A stretch of DNA of 64,000 bases from Palsa-504 sp963808615 (GCA_963808615.1 CAWEGV010000011.1:558001-622000), one strand, 5' to 3'. Counted from the first letter of the stretch, positions 24,312 to 33,042 are shown. Notes: generated by a model not told the origin, from the letters alone. A program made the numbers and translations.

Positions 24312-25763
24312 TTGACCAACTGGCTGGCCCGCGCCATCCGGGCTGCCATCATGGACGGGCGCCTGCGGGCCGGAGCGTCGTTGCCCGCGACCCGCCAGCT
24401 CGCCGATGACCTCGGCGTCTCGCGCGGCGTGATCGTCGAGGCCTACCAGCGGCTCGCCGACGAGGGCCTGGTCAGCGCGCGGCCCGGGGCGGGCACTAGG
24501 GTCTCGGCCCTGCCCCCGCTCCCCGCGCCCTCACCGTCCGTACCCCCGCCGCCCGTACCTTCACCTCTCGCGCCTTCGCCCGCCACGCCCCCGCCCGGAT
24601 GGCCGCCTGCCGCGCGGCGGCCGCCCCGGCCGGCGCCCTCGGTGCTTCCGCAGCGCTGGCGGATGCACGCGGAGCTCGACCTTTCTCCCGGCGTGCCGGA
24701 TCTGTCCGGCTTCCCCCGAGCCGCCTGGCTGCGCGCCGAGCGGTCCGTCCTGGACCGGGCGAGCGTGGCCGACCTCGGCTACGGCGACCCGCGCGGCAGC
24801 CAGTGGCTGCGGGACGAGCTTGCGGGCTGGCTGGCCCGCACCCGTGGCCTGCGGGCCACGGCCGAGGACGTCATCATCGTCAGCGGAGTCGCCCAGGCGC
24901 TGGCCCTGCTCGCCCAGTGGCTGTACGCCGCAGGCCGAACGCCGGTCGCCGTCGAGGATCCCGGCTCGCGCGGCGCGCACGACGAACTGGCCTACTGGGG
25001 GCTGCGCCCGGTCCCGGTCCCGGTCGACGACCAGGGGCTCAGGACCGGCGACCTGGCCGACCTGACCGACCGGGGCGCGCGGGCCGTGCTGCTGACGCCG
25101 GCTCACCAGTTCCCCACCGGCGTGGTGCTGGCCCCGCAGCGGCGCCGCGAACTGCTGGACTGGGCCGCCGCGGCCGACGCGCTGATCATCGAGGACGACT
25201 ACGACGCCGAATACCGGTACGACCGGGCGCCGGTCCCCGCGCTCCAGGCCTCCGCGCCCGGTCACGTCGCCTACGCGGGCAGTACCTCCAAGACCCTGGC
25301 TCCCGGCATGCGGCTGGGCTGGCTGATCCCGCCCGGGCGGCTGCGCGAGGATCTGATCGAGGCCAAGCACGCTGCCGACCTGGGCAGTCCCGCGCTGCCG
25401 CAACTGGTGCTGGCCCACCTGATCGCCACCGGGGAACTCGAGCACCACATCCGCCAGGTCCGCAAGCGGCAGCGGACCCGGCGTGACGCCCTGCTCGGCG
25501 CGCTGCGCGAGTACCTGCCCGGCGCCCGCGTGCAGGGCGTCGCCGCAGGACTCCACCTGCTCATCACGTTCCCCGAGCTGACTGGCCGGGTCGAGGACAC
25601 CGACCTGTCCGAGCACATCCACCGGGCCGGAGTGCTCGTCCACCCGCTGTCCTGGCACCGTCAGCGGCCCGGACCCCCTGGGCTGGTCCTGGGCTATGCG
25701 GCGCACCCGCCCGATCAGCTGCGTGAGGCCGCCCGGCGGATCGCTGGCGTCCTGGGCACCTGA
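24312..25763 (+). CDS. MocR/PdxR-type GntR regulator with aminotransferase domain, N-terminus clipped
   Basis: 483 residues: a GntR winged helix (LARAIRAAIMDGRLRAGASLP at the very start, then LADDLGVSRGVIVEAYQRL), a proline-rich linker at about 66-110, and a fold-type I aminotransferase-like domain with PLP lysine in GSTSKTLAPGMRLG. Homologs carry another 12-18 residues before the first helix; here the frame starts with a TTG and lacks a clear ribosome site. DNA binding or expression may be affected. Members sense PLP, amino acids or GABA-like compounds, often controlling a divergent EamA or pdx gene. Confidence 0.85.
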   Translation: MTNWLARAIRAAIMDGRLRAGASLPATRQLADDLGVSRGVIVEAYQRLADEGLVSARPGAGTRVSALPPLPAPSPSVPPPPVPSPLAPSPATPPPGWPPAARRPPRPAPSVLPQRWRMHAELDLSPGVPDLSGFPRAAWLRAERSVLDRASVADLGYGDPRGSQWLRDELAGWLARTRGLRATAEDVIIVSGVAQALALLAQWLYAAGRTPVAVEDPGSRGAHDELAYWGLRPVPVPVDDQGLRTGDLADLTDRGARAVLLTPAHQFPTGVVLAPQRRRELLDWAAAADALIIEDDYDAEYRYDRAPVPALQASAPGHVAYAGSTSKTLAPGMRLGWLIPPGRLREDLIEAKHAADLGSPALPQLVLAHLIATGELEHHIRQVRKRQRTRRDALLGALREYLPGARVQGVAAGLHLLITFPELTGRVEDTDLSEHIHRAGVLVHPLSWHRQRPGPPGLVLGYAAHPPDQLREAARRIAGVLGT

Positions 25764-25801
25764 GCCCCAGGACGCGGAGCCTCAGGAACCGGGGCCGGGA
25801 C

Positions 25802-26200
25802 TCAGCCCCGAGGATCGGCCGGAACGCTCGTGGCGGGAGTCGTCTGCGCGTCGGCGCGGCGGTGCCGCCGGGCCGTGGCCCGCAGCTGAGCCATGCGCGC
25901 CACGCCGGCCAGGACCACCAGCAGCGCCCCGCAGACGGCCGCCAACAGCAGCGCCACGCCGAGCGGGAGATGCCCGTGCGCGCCGAAGTACGCGATGTCC
26001 ACCGTCCTGCCGTTCTGCAGGATGAAGATCAGCAACAGCAGAAGGACCACGGCGAAGAACGCCACCGCGACCCAGAGCCCGCTGATCCTGGTGTGCTTGA
26101 TGACGTGATCGGGCACCTGCGGCCCAGGCTGCGGCTGCGGACCCGGCGGCGCCTCCGGCTGGGGGGGCGGGGCCGGGGTGGACTGTGGTTCGGTGCTCAC
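25802..26200 (-). CDS. LapA/DUF1049 membrane protein
   Basis: 132 residues from GTG 26200 (VSTEPQSTPAPPP). A proline/glutamine-rich cytoplasmic N-terminus is followed by two transmembrane helices (about 42-63 and 78-102) flanking the LapA motif ILQNGRTVDIAYFG, then a basic tail. The family is broadly distributed; E. coli LapA works in regulation of lipopolysaccharide assembly, but the role in actinobacteria is unknown. It stands alone between the MocR gene and the two-component system. Confidence 0.85.
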   Translation of the reverse strand: MSTEPQSTPAPPPQPEAPPGPQPQPGPQVPDHVIKHTRISGLWVAVAFFAVVLLLLLIFILQNGRTVDIAYFGAHGHLPLGVALLLAAVCGALLVVLAGVARMAQLRATARRHRRADAQTTPATSVPADPRG

Positions 26201-26275
26201 TGGACACCCCCTCTCCGACGCTGACAAGCCCCTTGTGCCCCCTGGCGCGGAGGTTATGCACCGCCTGCCGTGGAC

Positions 26276-26920
26276 TCAGCCGCCCAGGTAGGCGAGAACG
26301 GCGAGCACCCGCCGGTTGTCGTCGTCGGAAGGCTGCAGGTTGAGCTTGGCGAAGATGGACGCGGTGTGCTTGGCCACGGCGCGTTCGCTGATCACCAGGC
26401 GCTGGGCGATGGCGGCGTTGGACCGGCCCTCGGCCATCAGCGCGAGCACCTCGCGCTCGCGCGGGCTGAGCGCGGCCAGGCTGCCGTCGCCGGTGTTACG
26501 AGCGAGCAAGCGGGCGATCACCTCCGGGTCCATGGCCGTGCCGCCGCCGGCGACCCGGTGGACAGCATCGACGAACTGGGCGCTGTCGAACACCCGGTCC
26601 TTGAGCAGGTAGCCGATCCCCCCGGTGCCGCCGGCCAGCAACTCGCGGGCGTACAACTGCTCCACGTACTGGGACAGGACCAGCACCGGCAGGCCCGGCA
26701 CCTCGCGCCGCGCGGCCAGCGCGGCCCGGATCCCCTCGTCGGTGAAGGTCGGCGGCAGCCGGACGTCCACGATGGCCACGTCCGGCCGGTCCGCGGTCAC
26801 CGCGGCCAGCAGGTCGGCCCCGTTGTCGACGGCCGCGGAAATCTCCAGGCCATGGGCCTGGAGCATCCGCGTGAGGCCATCCCTCAGGAGAAAGAGGTCT
26901 TCGGCGATGACAACGCGCAC
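26276..26920 (-). CDS. NarL/LuxR-family response regulator
   Basis: 214 residues from GTG 26920 (VRVVIAEDLFLLRDG) with GGAG upstream. The receiver domain has the acidic pair ED, phospho-acceptor Asp in VAIVDVRLPP and lysine in YLLKD; a LuxR helix-turn-helix is at the C-terminus (LSPREREVLALMAEGRSNAAIA). Its start overlaps the end of the kinase gene by 37 bases, so the two are translationally coupled and form a two-component pair. Confidence 0.94.
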   Translation of the reverse strand: MRVVIAEDLFLLRDGLTRMLQAHGLEISAAVDNGADLLAAVTADRPDVAIVDVRLPPTFTDEGIRAALAARREVPGLPVLVLSQYVEQLYARELLAGGTGGIGYLLKDRVFDSAQFVDAVHRVAGGGTAMDPEVIARLLARNTGDGSLAALSPREREVLALMAEGRSNAAIAQRLVISERAVAKHTASIFAKLNLQPSDDDNRRVLAVLAYLGG

Positions 26921-28233
26921 GGGATCTCCATGGTGACCGCGGTGGGGCCGCCGGGCGGGCTGCTGATGGCCATCACGCCGTCGAACGGGGCCAGCCGCCG
27001 CTCGATCCCGCGCAGCCCGCTGCCGCGGGACGGGTCGGCGCCGCCGTGCCCGTTGTCGGTCACGCCGATCCGCAGCATCCCGTCCGTATGCCTGATGTCG
27101 ATCCAGGTCTCGCGGGCCCCGGCGTGCTTGGACACGTTGGCCAGCAGTTCGCTGACCGCGAAGTAGGCGGCCGACTCGATCGGCGCGGACGGGCGGCCGT
27201 ACAGGTCGCTGACCACGTGGATTCGCATCGGGCTGTCCAGGGCCAGGGCCTGGATCGCGTCGGCCAGGCCGCGGTCGGCCAGCACCGGCGGGTGGATGCC
27301 GCGGACCAGGGCGCGCAGCTCGGCCAGGGCCCTGATCGATGCGTCGCGGGCCTCGAAGACCAGCGCTCGCGCCGCCTCCGGATTCTCGTCCATGATCTGT
27401 CCCGCGGCGTCCAGGGTCATGCCCATGGCCACCAGCCTGGCCTGCGCGCCGTCGTGCAGGTCCCGCTCGATCCGGCGGATCTCGGCCGCCCCGGTGTCGA
27501 GCGCCTCGGTGCGGGTCCGGGCCAGCTGGCGGACCCGCAGCGCCAGCTCGGCCTTCCGGGTCGGCGCGAGCATCGACCGGGCTGCGACGCCGTAGCCGCG
27601 CAGCAGCCACGGACTCGCCCACAACCCGAACGCCGCGCCGCCGATGGCCAGCATCCGCAGGCTCAGCCCGGCGTAGGGCGCGAATATGCCGACCAGGCCG
27701 AGCACCAGCAGCCCCGCGGGAATGATGTCCAGGATCCACCCGACGCACCCGTTCACGGCCACCCACAGCACGTCCCGCCAGGTCGCCTGGTCGGCCAGCA
27801 GCCACCTGAGCCGCCGGCGCAGGCCCGCCCGGCCGCCGTCCGCCCAGGGCGGCGGCAGGTACGGATCGGTGATCGGCACCCCGCACCACCGGCCGGACAG
27901 CCTCCTGGTCAGCCGGGCCAGGCTGCGCATCCACAGCAGGAAAAGTGGCCCGAGGGCCAGCCAGAGCAAGAGCGCAAGGCCGGCTACGGCGAGGCTCAGT
28001 TGCTGCCTGGCGTGCGGGTTAGTGGCCTTCACCGCCAGCACGATGGAGGCGCCAAGGACCGCGAGCGGTACCAGCAGCAGCACGAGCCCGGCCAGCGCCA
28101 GCCCGAACAGCAGCAGCCCGTGACCGACCACGACGAGGCGCCCGGCCAGCCAGTCCAGGATCCCGGCCAGCGGAATCGGGCTCTCCGGCCGGTCCGGGCC
28201 CTCCGGGTTCTCCGGAGCCTGTCCCGTGCTCAT
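26884..28233 (-). CDS. Sensor histidine kinase, HisKA_3 (NarL partner) type
   Basis: 449 residues. The first half has an N-terminal pair of transmembrane helices (about 33-68), a third near 78-100 and another pair near 150-210, framing a predicted membrane sensor domain. The phospho-acceptor block ERDLHDGAQARLVAMGM is near 250, and the ATPase domain has ELLANVSKHA and TDNGHGGADPSRGSGLRGIERR. It works with the downstream response regulator; the stimulus is not apparent. Confidence 0.93.
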   Translation of the reverse strand: MSTGQAPENPEGPDRPESPIPLAGILDWLAGRLVVVGHGLLLFGLALAGLVLLLVPLAVLGASIVLAVKATNPHARQQLSLAVAGLALLLWLALGPLFLLWMRSLARLTRRLSGRWCGVPITDPYLPPPWADGGRAGLRRRLRWLLADQATWRDVLWVAVNGCVGWILDIIPAGLLVLGLVGIFAPYAGLSLRMLAIGGAAFGLWASPWLLRGYGVAARSMLAPTRKAELALRVRQLARTRTEALDTGAAEIRRIERDLHDGAQARLVAMGMTLDAAGQIMDENPEAARALVFEARDASIRALAELRALVRGIHPPVLADRGLADAIQALALDSPMRIHVVSDLYGRPSAPIESAAYFAVSELLANVSKHAGARETWIDIRHTDGMLRIGVTDNGHGGADPSRGSGLRGIERRLAPFDGVMAISSPPGGPTAVTMEIPCALSSPKTSFS

Positions 28234-28349
28234 CGCTCGCCTCCCGTGCCGATATCGTCTCCCGTCCAGTCTGCCGGGTCGCCATCGGGGCCGGAAGTGG
28301 CGCTAGGCACCGAACCGGAAGGTGTATCTAGGTCCACCGTGACGACCAA

Positions 28350-28380
28350 GATCTTTTGGACCGAACGGGCCGTGGTTCCT
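28350..28380. repeat. Intergenic motif copy 2 (CCGAACGGGCCGTGGTT)
   Basis: GATCTTTTGGACCGAACGG then GCCGTGGTTCC in the divergent gap between the histidine kinase and the PfpI gene. The core dyad is ACGG-G-CCGT. It is the closest match to copies 3 and 4. Confidence 0.6.
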
Positions 28381-28448
28381 GCCCTGCGAACCGGGCGGCC
28401 GCGACGCCCGGACGTCCGGCCGCCGGAGCGGCCGGTAAGGTCAGTGTC

Positions 28449-28982
28449 ATGGCACTCGCAGACCGCAAAGTCCTCATCCTGGCCGCCGATGACTTCGAGG
28501 ACATGGAACTGCTGTACCCGCTGTACCGGCTCATCGAGGAAGGCGTCGCGGTGACCGTGGCCGGTCTGGACGACCATCCGGTCCGGGGCAAGAAGGGCTA
28601 TGGGCCGCTGCCCGTCGGGGCCACCGTGGCCCAGGTCGCGGAGCCCGACTTCGACGCCCTGGTCATCCCCGGCGGTTACGCGCCCGACAAGCTGCGGCGC
28701 TCGGACGTCGTGCTGGACCTGGTCCGCACGTTCGACGAGGCGGGCAAGCCGATCGCGTTCATCTGCCATGCGGGCTGGGTGCCGATCTCGGCCAAGATCA
28801 TCAAAGGCCGCCGGGCCACCAGCGTGAGCGCCATCCGCGACGACATGATCAACGCGGGGGCCGACTGGGTGGACGAGCCCGCCGTGGTCGACGGTCACCT
28901 CATCTCGGCCCGGACCCCCGCCGACCTGGGCCCCTGGATGAAGGCGCTGCTGCGGGCGCTGGAGGCTCCCCGCGCTGGCTAG
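28449..28982 (+). CDS. DJ-1/PfpI family protein
   Basis: 177 residues with the flavodoxin-like fold of the PfpI/YhbO group. The nucleophile elbow is AFICHAGW (Cys near residue 106) and the upstream acidic residue is in the DFEDMELLYP block. Members include intracellular proteases, deglycases and general stress proteins. AGGTCAGTGTC precedes the ATG. It is monocistronic between the two-component operon and a small minus-strand gene. Confidence 0.92.
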   Translation: MALADRKVLILAADDFEDMELLYPLYRLIEEGVAVTVAGLDDHPVRGKKGYGPLPVGATVAQVAEPDFDALVIPGGYAPDKLRRSDVVLDLVRTFDEAGKPIAFICHAGWVPISAKIIKGRRATSVSAIRDDMINAGADWVDEPAVVDGHLISARTPADLGPWMKALLRALEAPRAG

Positions 28983-29006
28983 CGCCCGCGCCGCACCAGC
29001 CAGGAC

Positions 29007-29243
29007 CTACCCAGTCCGGCCCTCCGCGTCAGCCGCGGGGCCTTCCTCGGCCAGCGCGGCCAGCAGCGCCGTCACCGCCGCATCGACCGCCACCCTGGCC
29101 GTCAGCGCGTGTGTGTGCGCCCGGTCGAGATCATCCAGGGCGATGCAGTCGAACGCAACCTGTGCGTCGTGCTGGGCGGCCTGAAGCTCGCGTGCGGCCT
29201 CCTTCAGCACCAGGTCGCGGCTCCCGGCCTCAGGATTGATCAT
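29007..29243 (-). CDS. Small helical protein of unknown function
   Basis: 78 residues, Ala-rich and mainly helical (MINPEAGSRDLVLKEAARELQ). An AGGTAGAGCGAGG stretch lies before the ATG. There is no recognisable domain; the periodicity suggests one or two amphipathic helices or a coiled coil. It lies alone on the minus strand between the PfpI and hydrolase genes. Confidence 0.5.
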   Translation of the reverse strand: MINPEAGSRDLVLKEAARELQAAQHDAQVAFDCIALDDLDRAHTHALTARVAVDAAVTALLAALAEEGPAADAEGRTG

Positions 29244-29409
29244 CCTCGCTCTACCTCCCCGGTCTGATCGGAGCTGGGCGAGGCAACCCTACCCCGGCTC
29301 ACGATCCTGGGTGCGATCATCGGGAGGAGGCGAGGATCCAGGTGAGCGAAAGCGCCGCTCCCTCGCGGCCGATCTACCATGCTCATGTCCGGATACGGGG
29401 AGGACTACC

Positions 29410-29916
29410 TTGAGCACGGACCCAAACCCAGCCCGCCCAGGCGCCTACGCCGCGGTCAACGGCCTGCGCGTCTACTACGAAACACACGGGGACGGCAGGC
29501 CGCTCGTGCTCCTGCACGGCGGTGTACTCACGTTCGACCGGACGTTCGGGCCGGTCCTTTCCGCTCTGGCCGAGAACCACCAGGTCATCGGGATTGAACT
29601 GCAAGGGCACGGTCACACCGCGGACTCCGACCGGGACATGACGCTCGAGAACCTCGCCAGCGACGTCGAGGTGCTGCTTGGCCAGCTGGGCATCGACCAG
29701 GCCGATTTTTTTGGCTTCAGCCTCGGCGGCATGGTCAGCCTGGAGCTGGCCATCCGCCATATCGACCATGCGGCTGAGATGCTCGGCGTGATTCCCGGCG
29801 CTCAGCTGGCGGTGCTTCCCGGGACTCGTCACATGGAGGTCATGCAGCGAGTCGACCAGGTGCTCGCACTCGTCATACCGTTCCTCGATGCGCCGTTCCC
29901 AGACCGTCCAACCTGA
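29410..29916 (+). pseudogene. Alpha/beta hydrolase with internal deletion
   Basis: The frame starts at a TTG with GGGGAGG upstream and reads 168 residues. The first 115 match an alpha/beta hydrolase (GRPLVLLHGGV, oxyanion region; FGFSLGGMVSLELAIRH, nucleophile Ser). The next segment is IDHAAEMLGVIPGAQLAVLPGTRHMEV, which in homologs follows about 80-90 residues later. The cap domain and the catalytic Asp strand are missing, in frame. The catalytic His region survives. It is unlikely to be an active hydrolase. Confidence 0.75.
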
Positions 29917-30056
29917 ATCCGTCCCGCCGATGACCGCCGACGGCCCGCCATTGAGCTCGTGACCTCAGCGGACCGTGCCGCGAAGTGGCTGCCGCCGAAG
30001 CACCCGAGTTGGGCCGCGTTAGCCCGCAAGGGCGTGGTGCTGGCGCTGGCGTGTCA

Positions 30057-31004
30057 TCAGGCAGCGTGCCCGGTGGCGAGCCGGACGGTAAAGCCGTCCG
30101 AGGACCGGATTAGTGCGGCGTAGAGGTCGAGCATGTGGATGAGCCAGAGTTCGGCGCTGCGGAATCCCGGGTCGGCCCAGGCGGGGACCAGTCCGGCTAG
30201 CGGGTCGCCTGGCCCTGGTCCGGTGTGGTGGACGTGGACCACGATCCGCCCGGTTGCGGCCCAGATCCGGGCGGTCACGGGGGGGCGGCCGTGCAACTGG
30301 GCGTGGTTGACCGCCTCGCTCACGCCGATCTCCAGGTCCCGCAGGACGGGGGCGGGGACCTGGTCGTGGCCGATGCTGGTGACCGCGCGCCGGGCCTGGG
30401 CGGCCGATGGGTCGGTCAGCTCGAGGGCGGGGGCCGATCGTTCCAGGGGATCGGGCTCGGACCGCAGCGGCTGGAAGTTCCCGGGGTCTTGGTACCGGCC
30501 GTTGTCCTGGAACTGGCCGGAGGGCAGCACGATGCGGCGGTGGGTGCGGGCGGCGATGTCCAGCACGCGGGGCGCGGCGGTGGTGGCGTCATACAGGCAC
30601 CGGCTCCATACGGGGAATCGGTCCCAGACGGTGTTGGCGGCCGATTCGTAGCGGTCCCATCCGGCGAACCGGCCGCCGTTGCCCTCGTGCGGCACGTCCC
30701 CGGCGATCCGGATCTGGGTGGCGCCCGCGGCCGTGTGCTGCTCGAACATCTTCCAGTAGGACGCGATTGCCCGAGCTGGCGTGGCGTACAAGCTGGTGTC
30801 GGCCAGGAAGGTGACGGCGGTCGGGTCATCGAGCCAGGACCGCAGCAGGCTCGCCTTGCGGTCGTCATAGCCGATGATGACCGGCTGGCCCGCGGCCACC
30901 CCATCCTCGACGAACGGGACGATCAGCGCGCGGAACTCGGCATCGGAGCGGTAGAACCCGACGTCGTGGAACCGTCCCGGTCCGCTGGCCGGTTCCGTGC
31001 TCAT
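30057..31004 (-). CDS. MEDS-domain sensor with HATPase (RsbW-like) domain
   Basis: 315 residues from ATG 31004 (MSTEPASGPGRFHDVGF), with AAAGG upstream. Residues about 11-165 form a MEDS (DcmR sensory) domain: FYRSDAEFRALIVPFVEDGVAAGQPVIIG. Residues about 200-310 resemble a degenerate anti-sigma/serine-kinase ATPase (EIGVSEAVNHAQLHG, the N-box). This fusion is common in actinobacteria as a partner-switch kinase. The STAS gene lies upstream on the same strand 31 bases away, so the two are probably a switch pair. Confidence 0.85.
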   Translation of the reverse strand: MSTEPASGPGRFHDVGFYRSDAEFRALIVPFVEDGVAAGQPVIIGYDDRKASLLRSWLDDPTAVTFLADTSLYATPARAIASYWKMFEQHTAAGATQIRIAGDVPHEGNGGRFAGWDRYESAANTVWDRFPVWSRCLYDATTAAPRVLDIAARTHRRIVLPSGQFQDNGRYQDPGNFQPLRSEPDPLERSAPALELTDPSAAQARRAVTSIGHDQVPAPVLRDLEIGVSEAVNHAQLHGRPPVTARIWAATGRIVVHVHHTGPGPGDPLAGLVPAWADPGFRSAELWLIHMLDLYAALIRSSDGFTVRLATGHAA

Positions 31005-31035
31005 CGGCATGCCTTTCATGTCCGGCAGGTGCGGG

Positions 31036-31419
31036 CTAACTGTGAGGTTTCCGTTGTTCGGTCTGTGGTCTGGGCTCGGCCTGTTCCAGGGCGGGGATCT
31101 TCCGCCGGATCGTGACTATCTGATCCGCGCCCAGCAGGGCCAGCACCCTGGTGAGGGATTCCTGCGGATCCAGCAGCACCAGGCTCCCGCCCCGATCGGT
31201 CAGCGTCCTGGCGGCCAGCACCAGCGTCCGGATCGACGCCGAATCGGCGAACCGCAATCCCGATACGTCGATCGTCAGCTGCCGGGTCTCCCCGGCTAGC
31301 TGCCCGGCGATCAGGGCGTCGAGCTGCCTGGCGCAGGTCAGATCGGCCTCACCTGCCAGCACGATGACCGGGCCGGATCCCCCGGCCTGCACCGATGCCC
31401 GCAGCATGCCCTCAGCCAC
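31036..31419 (-). CDS. STAS-domain anti-sigma factor antagonist
   Basis: 127 residues from GTG 31419 (VAEGMLRASVQAGG), which has a perfect GGAGGTGA five bases upstream. The STAS fold is indicated by GPVIVLAGEADLTCARQLDAL and IDVSGLRFADSASIRTLVLA, with the phosphorylatable Ser in ADSAS. Anti-sigma antagonists bind RsbW-type kinases unless phosphorylated; the downstream MEDS-HATPase protein is the obvious partner. The open frame extends far upstream but only by chance and through a STAS remnant. Confidence 0.85.
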   Translation of the reverse strand: MAEGMLRASVQAGGSGPVIVLAGEADLTCARQLDALIAGQLAGETRQLTIDVSGLRFADSASIRTLVLAARTLTDRGGSLVLLDPQESLTRVLALLGADQIVTIRRKIPALEQAEPRPQTEQRKPHS

Positions 31420-31490
31420 CAGCTCACCTCCGTACCCCGAGTCGCCGGCTTGACCGCTGAACGGCACGGGTCCAGGGCGGGGGCGGGTCA

Positions 31491-31625
31491 TGTCAACCAC
31501 GACCGTCGCAGTCCCGTGGCTACTCGCGTCGAGCACAGCCATCCGCAGCTGTCGGCGGTGGTGACGTCGATGTCTGCGGACGCTGTCACCACGGCCACGC
31601 CGTTGATCATCAACCGGTGCCTGAT
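31491..31625 (-). pseudogene. STAS-domain remnant upstream of the STAS gene
   Basis: The gap 31420-31935 (about 500 bases) has no intact gene. Minus-strand frames give INGVAVVTASADIDVTTADS and then, one base out of frame, RMAVLDASSHGTATVVVDMTR. Joined, they are the first half of a STAS domain. The break is at about 31546-31550, where an extra C would restore the frame. The second half (the usual FCDSAG block) is missing. The rest of the gap shows nothing recognisable. Confidence 0.65.
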
Positions 31626-31935
31626 TCCAGGTATCAGTCCCACCTCCCGCGCGGGGCCGCGAGTCTCGTCCCGGGGGACCAGGCGGCCAGCGGACGCAAG
31701 CAGGCAGCCCGGCACCCCGGACCGGGCTGCCTTGACAACCGACCCGCGATCTTACCACGTGCACCCCTGGCATCCAGCCGCGAAGAGCCGCTGGCCTGCT
31801 GTAACGACCCTGCAGTGCCGGGCGCCCGCCGGCTGCCGCCGAAGCGTGCGCCCGGCCCGCGGTGAAGGCCAGACCGTTCCCGCAGGCCGGCTAACCCGGA
31901 TCCGAGGAGGCGGACAGCCGCGGCAGGCTTTCCGG

Positions 31936-33042
31936 TCAGACGGTGACCTTGATGGTGTCGTGTGGAGGTGCGACGGGGCCTCCGTTGGCCCAGACCAGGA
32001 TGTTGTAGGTCCAGCCCCGAACGAGGCCGGACAGGACCACGGAATTGGTGGCCGGTGTTTCACGGACGAAAACCTCGCCATTCAGGCCGACCGCCTCGAC
32101 TGTGTAGCCCGCGACGGCCTTTCCGTTGACGATCACCGGGTCCCACTTGACGGCCAGGCTTACCGGGCCGGCCTTCAGCCCGGTCGGTGCCGGATACGGC
32201 AGCTCACCTGGTTTCTGGTTGAGCGCAGCCCACGTCTGCGGGCCGACAGTTCCGTCGGCCCGCAGCTTATGCGCGGTCTGGAATGCCTTGACCGCGACTA
32301 GCGTCGAAGCACCGAAATTGCCATCGACGGTGACGTGCGCACCCCAGACGTTCAGCCGGGTCTGTAGCATCTTGACCGCTGAGCCGGTATCGCCTTCGAC
32401 GAGCGTAGGGTCGGACTCGGCCAGCGCGCCGGTCGTTACCTGCGCCTTGAAATCGGCCAGCGTGTTCTGGTACGCGTTCATATCCACGTTCTTGACTCCG
32501 TTGAGGGTCGCGGTCGAGGTGTACTGCCAGATAACCGGCTTCATTCCCCCGTAAGGGGCCCAGCCGGGCCCGGTGTCGCTGTAGCCGGTGTAATCGGATG
32601 AGACGAGCAGCATGCCGAGGTCGATAAGAGCAGCCAGCGAGGCCTGGCCGAGGTTGCCCGCCCAGTACCAGTGCGGAAGGTACAGCAGGTAAACCTTGCC
32701 GCCGAGCGATCGGTATTTGTTGATAAAGTCCACGGCATCGGAAATCTGGGGTGCCGAGGCAATCGTGCCGTTAGCGTTGTAGGTCGGCTCGAAGTCGATC
32801 ATCAGCGGGACCTCGCCGCCCACAACGCCATGAGCGTACGAGGCCTGGCCTGCTCCATTGCCCCCATGCAGGAAGTGGTAGGCGCAGAAGTAAGCTCCAG
32901 CTTTGGCCGCTCGCACCCTGGCCGCCGCGTAATCGGGGTTGGTGTAATCGTTGTTTTCCGTTGCCTTCACCATAGCGATAACACAGCCGGCGAAACTGAT
33001 GCCAGCCTGGTAACTGGAAACGTCAGGGTAAAAGAAAGTCAT
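31936..33042 (-). CDS. GH25 muramidase with peptidoglycan-binding and FnIII domains
   Basis: 368 residues from ATG 33042 (MTFFYPDVSSYQAG), with AGAGGCGAGGA upstream. The GH25 domain spans about 1-200, with Asp7 in DVSSYQ and the catalytic DFE at 83-85. A PG_binding_1 repeat follows (about 222-275, LVEGDTGSAVKMLQTRL) and a fibronectin III-like domain (about 285-365). There is no signal peptide. Codon use is less GC-rich than in neighbours. It would hydrolyse muramic acid linkages; export must be by another route, or it is a phage-like lysin. Confidence 0.9.
   Translation of the reverse strand: MTFFYPDVSSYQAGISFAGCVIAMVKATENNDYTNPDYAAARVRAAKAGAYFCAYHFLHGGNGAGQASYAHGVVGGEVPLMIDFEPTYNANGTIASAPQISDAVDFINKYRSLGGKVYLLYLPHWYWAGNLGQASLAALIDLGMLLVSSDYTGYSDTGPGWAPYGGMKPVIWQYTSTATLNGVKNVDMNAYQNTLADFKAQVTTGALAESDPTLVEGDTGSAVKMLQTRLNVWGAHVTVDGNFGASTLVAVKAFQTAHKLRADGTVGPQTWAALNQKPGELPYPAPTGLKAGPVSLAVKWDPVIVNGKAVAGYTVEAVGLNGEVFVRETPATNSVVLSGLVRGWTYNILVWANGGPVAPPHDTIKVTV

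Noticed and set aside
26276..27934. Minus-strand 552-codon frame joining sequence opposite the kinase to the response regulator
   Set aside because: Only the last 214 codons are real (response regulator). The first part is the kinase gene in another frame.
29917..30056. Plus-strand stretch reading AAKWLPPKHPSWAALARKG
   Set aside because: A short coherent peptide in the gap before the MEDS gene, possibly a fragment, but it lacks a family match that I can defend.
31450..32301. Plus-strand 283-codon frame across the STAS-GH25 gap
   Set aside because: Runs over the STAS remnant and into the antisense of the GH25 gene; no domain and atypical composition.
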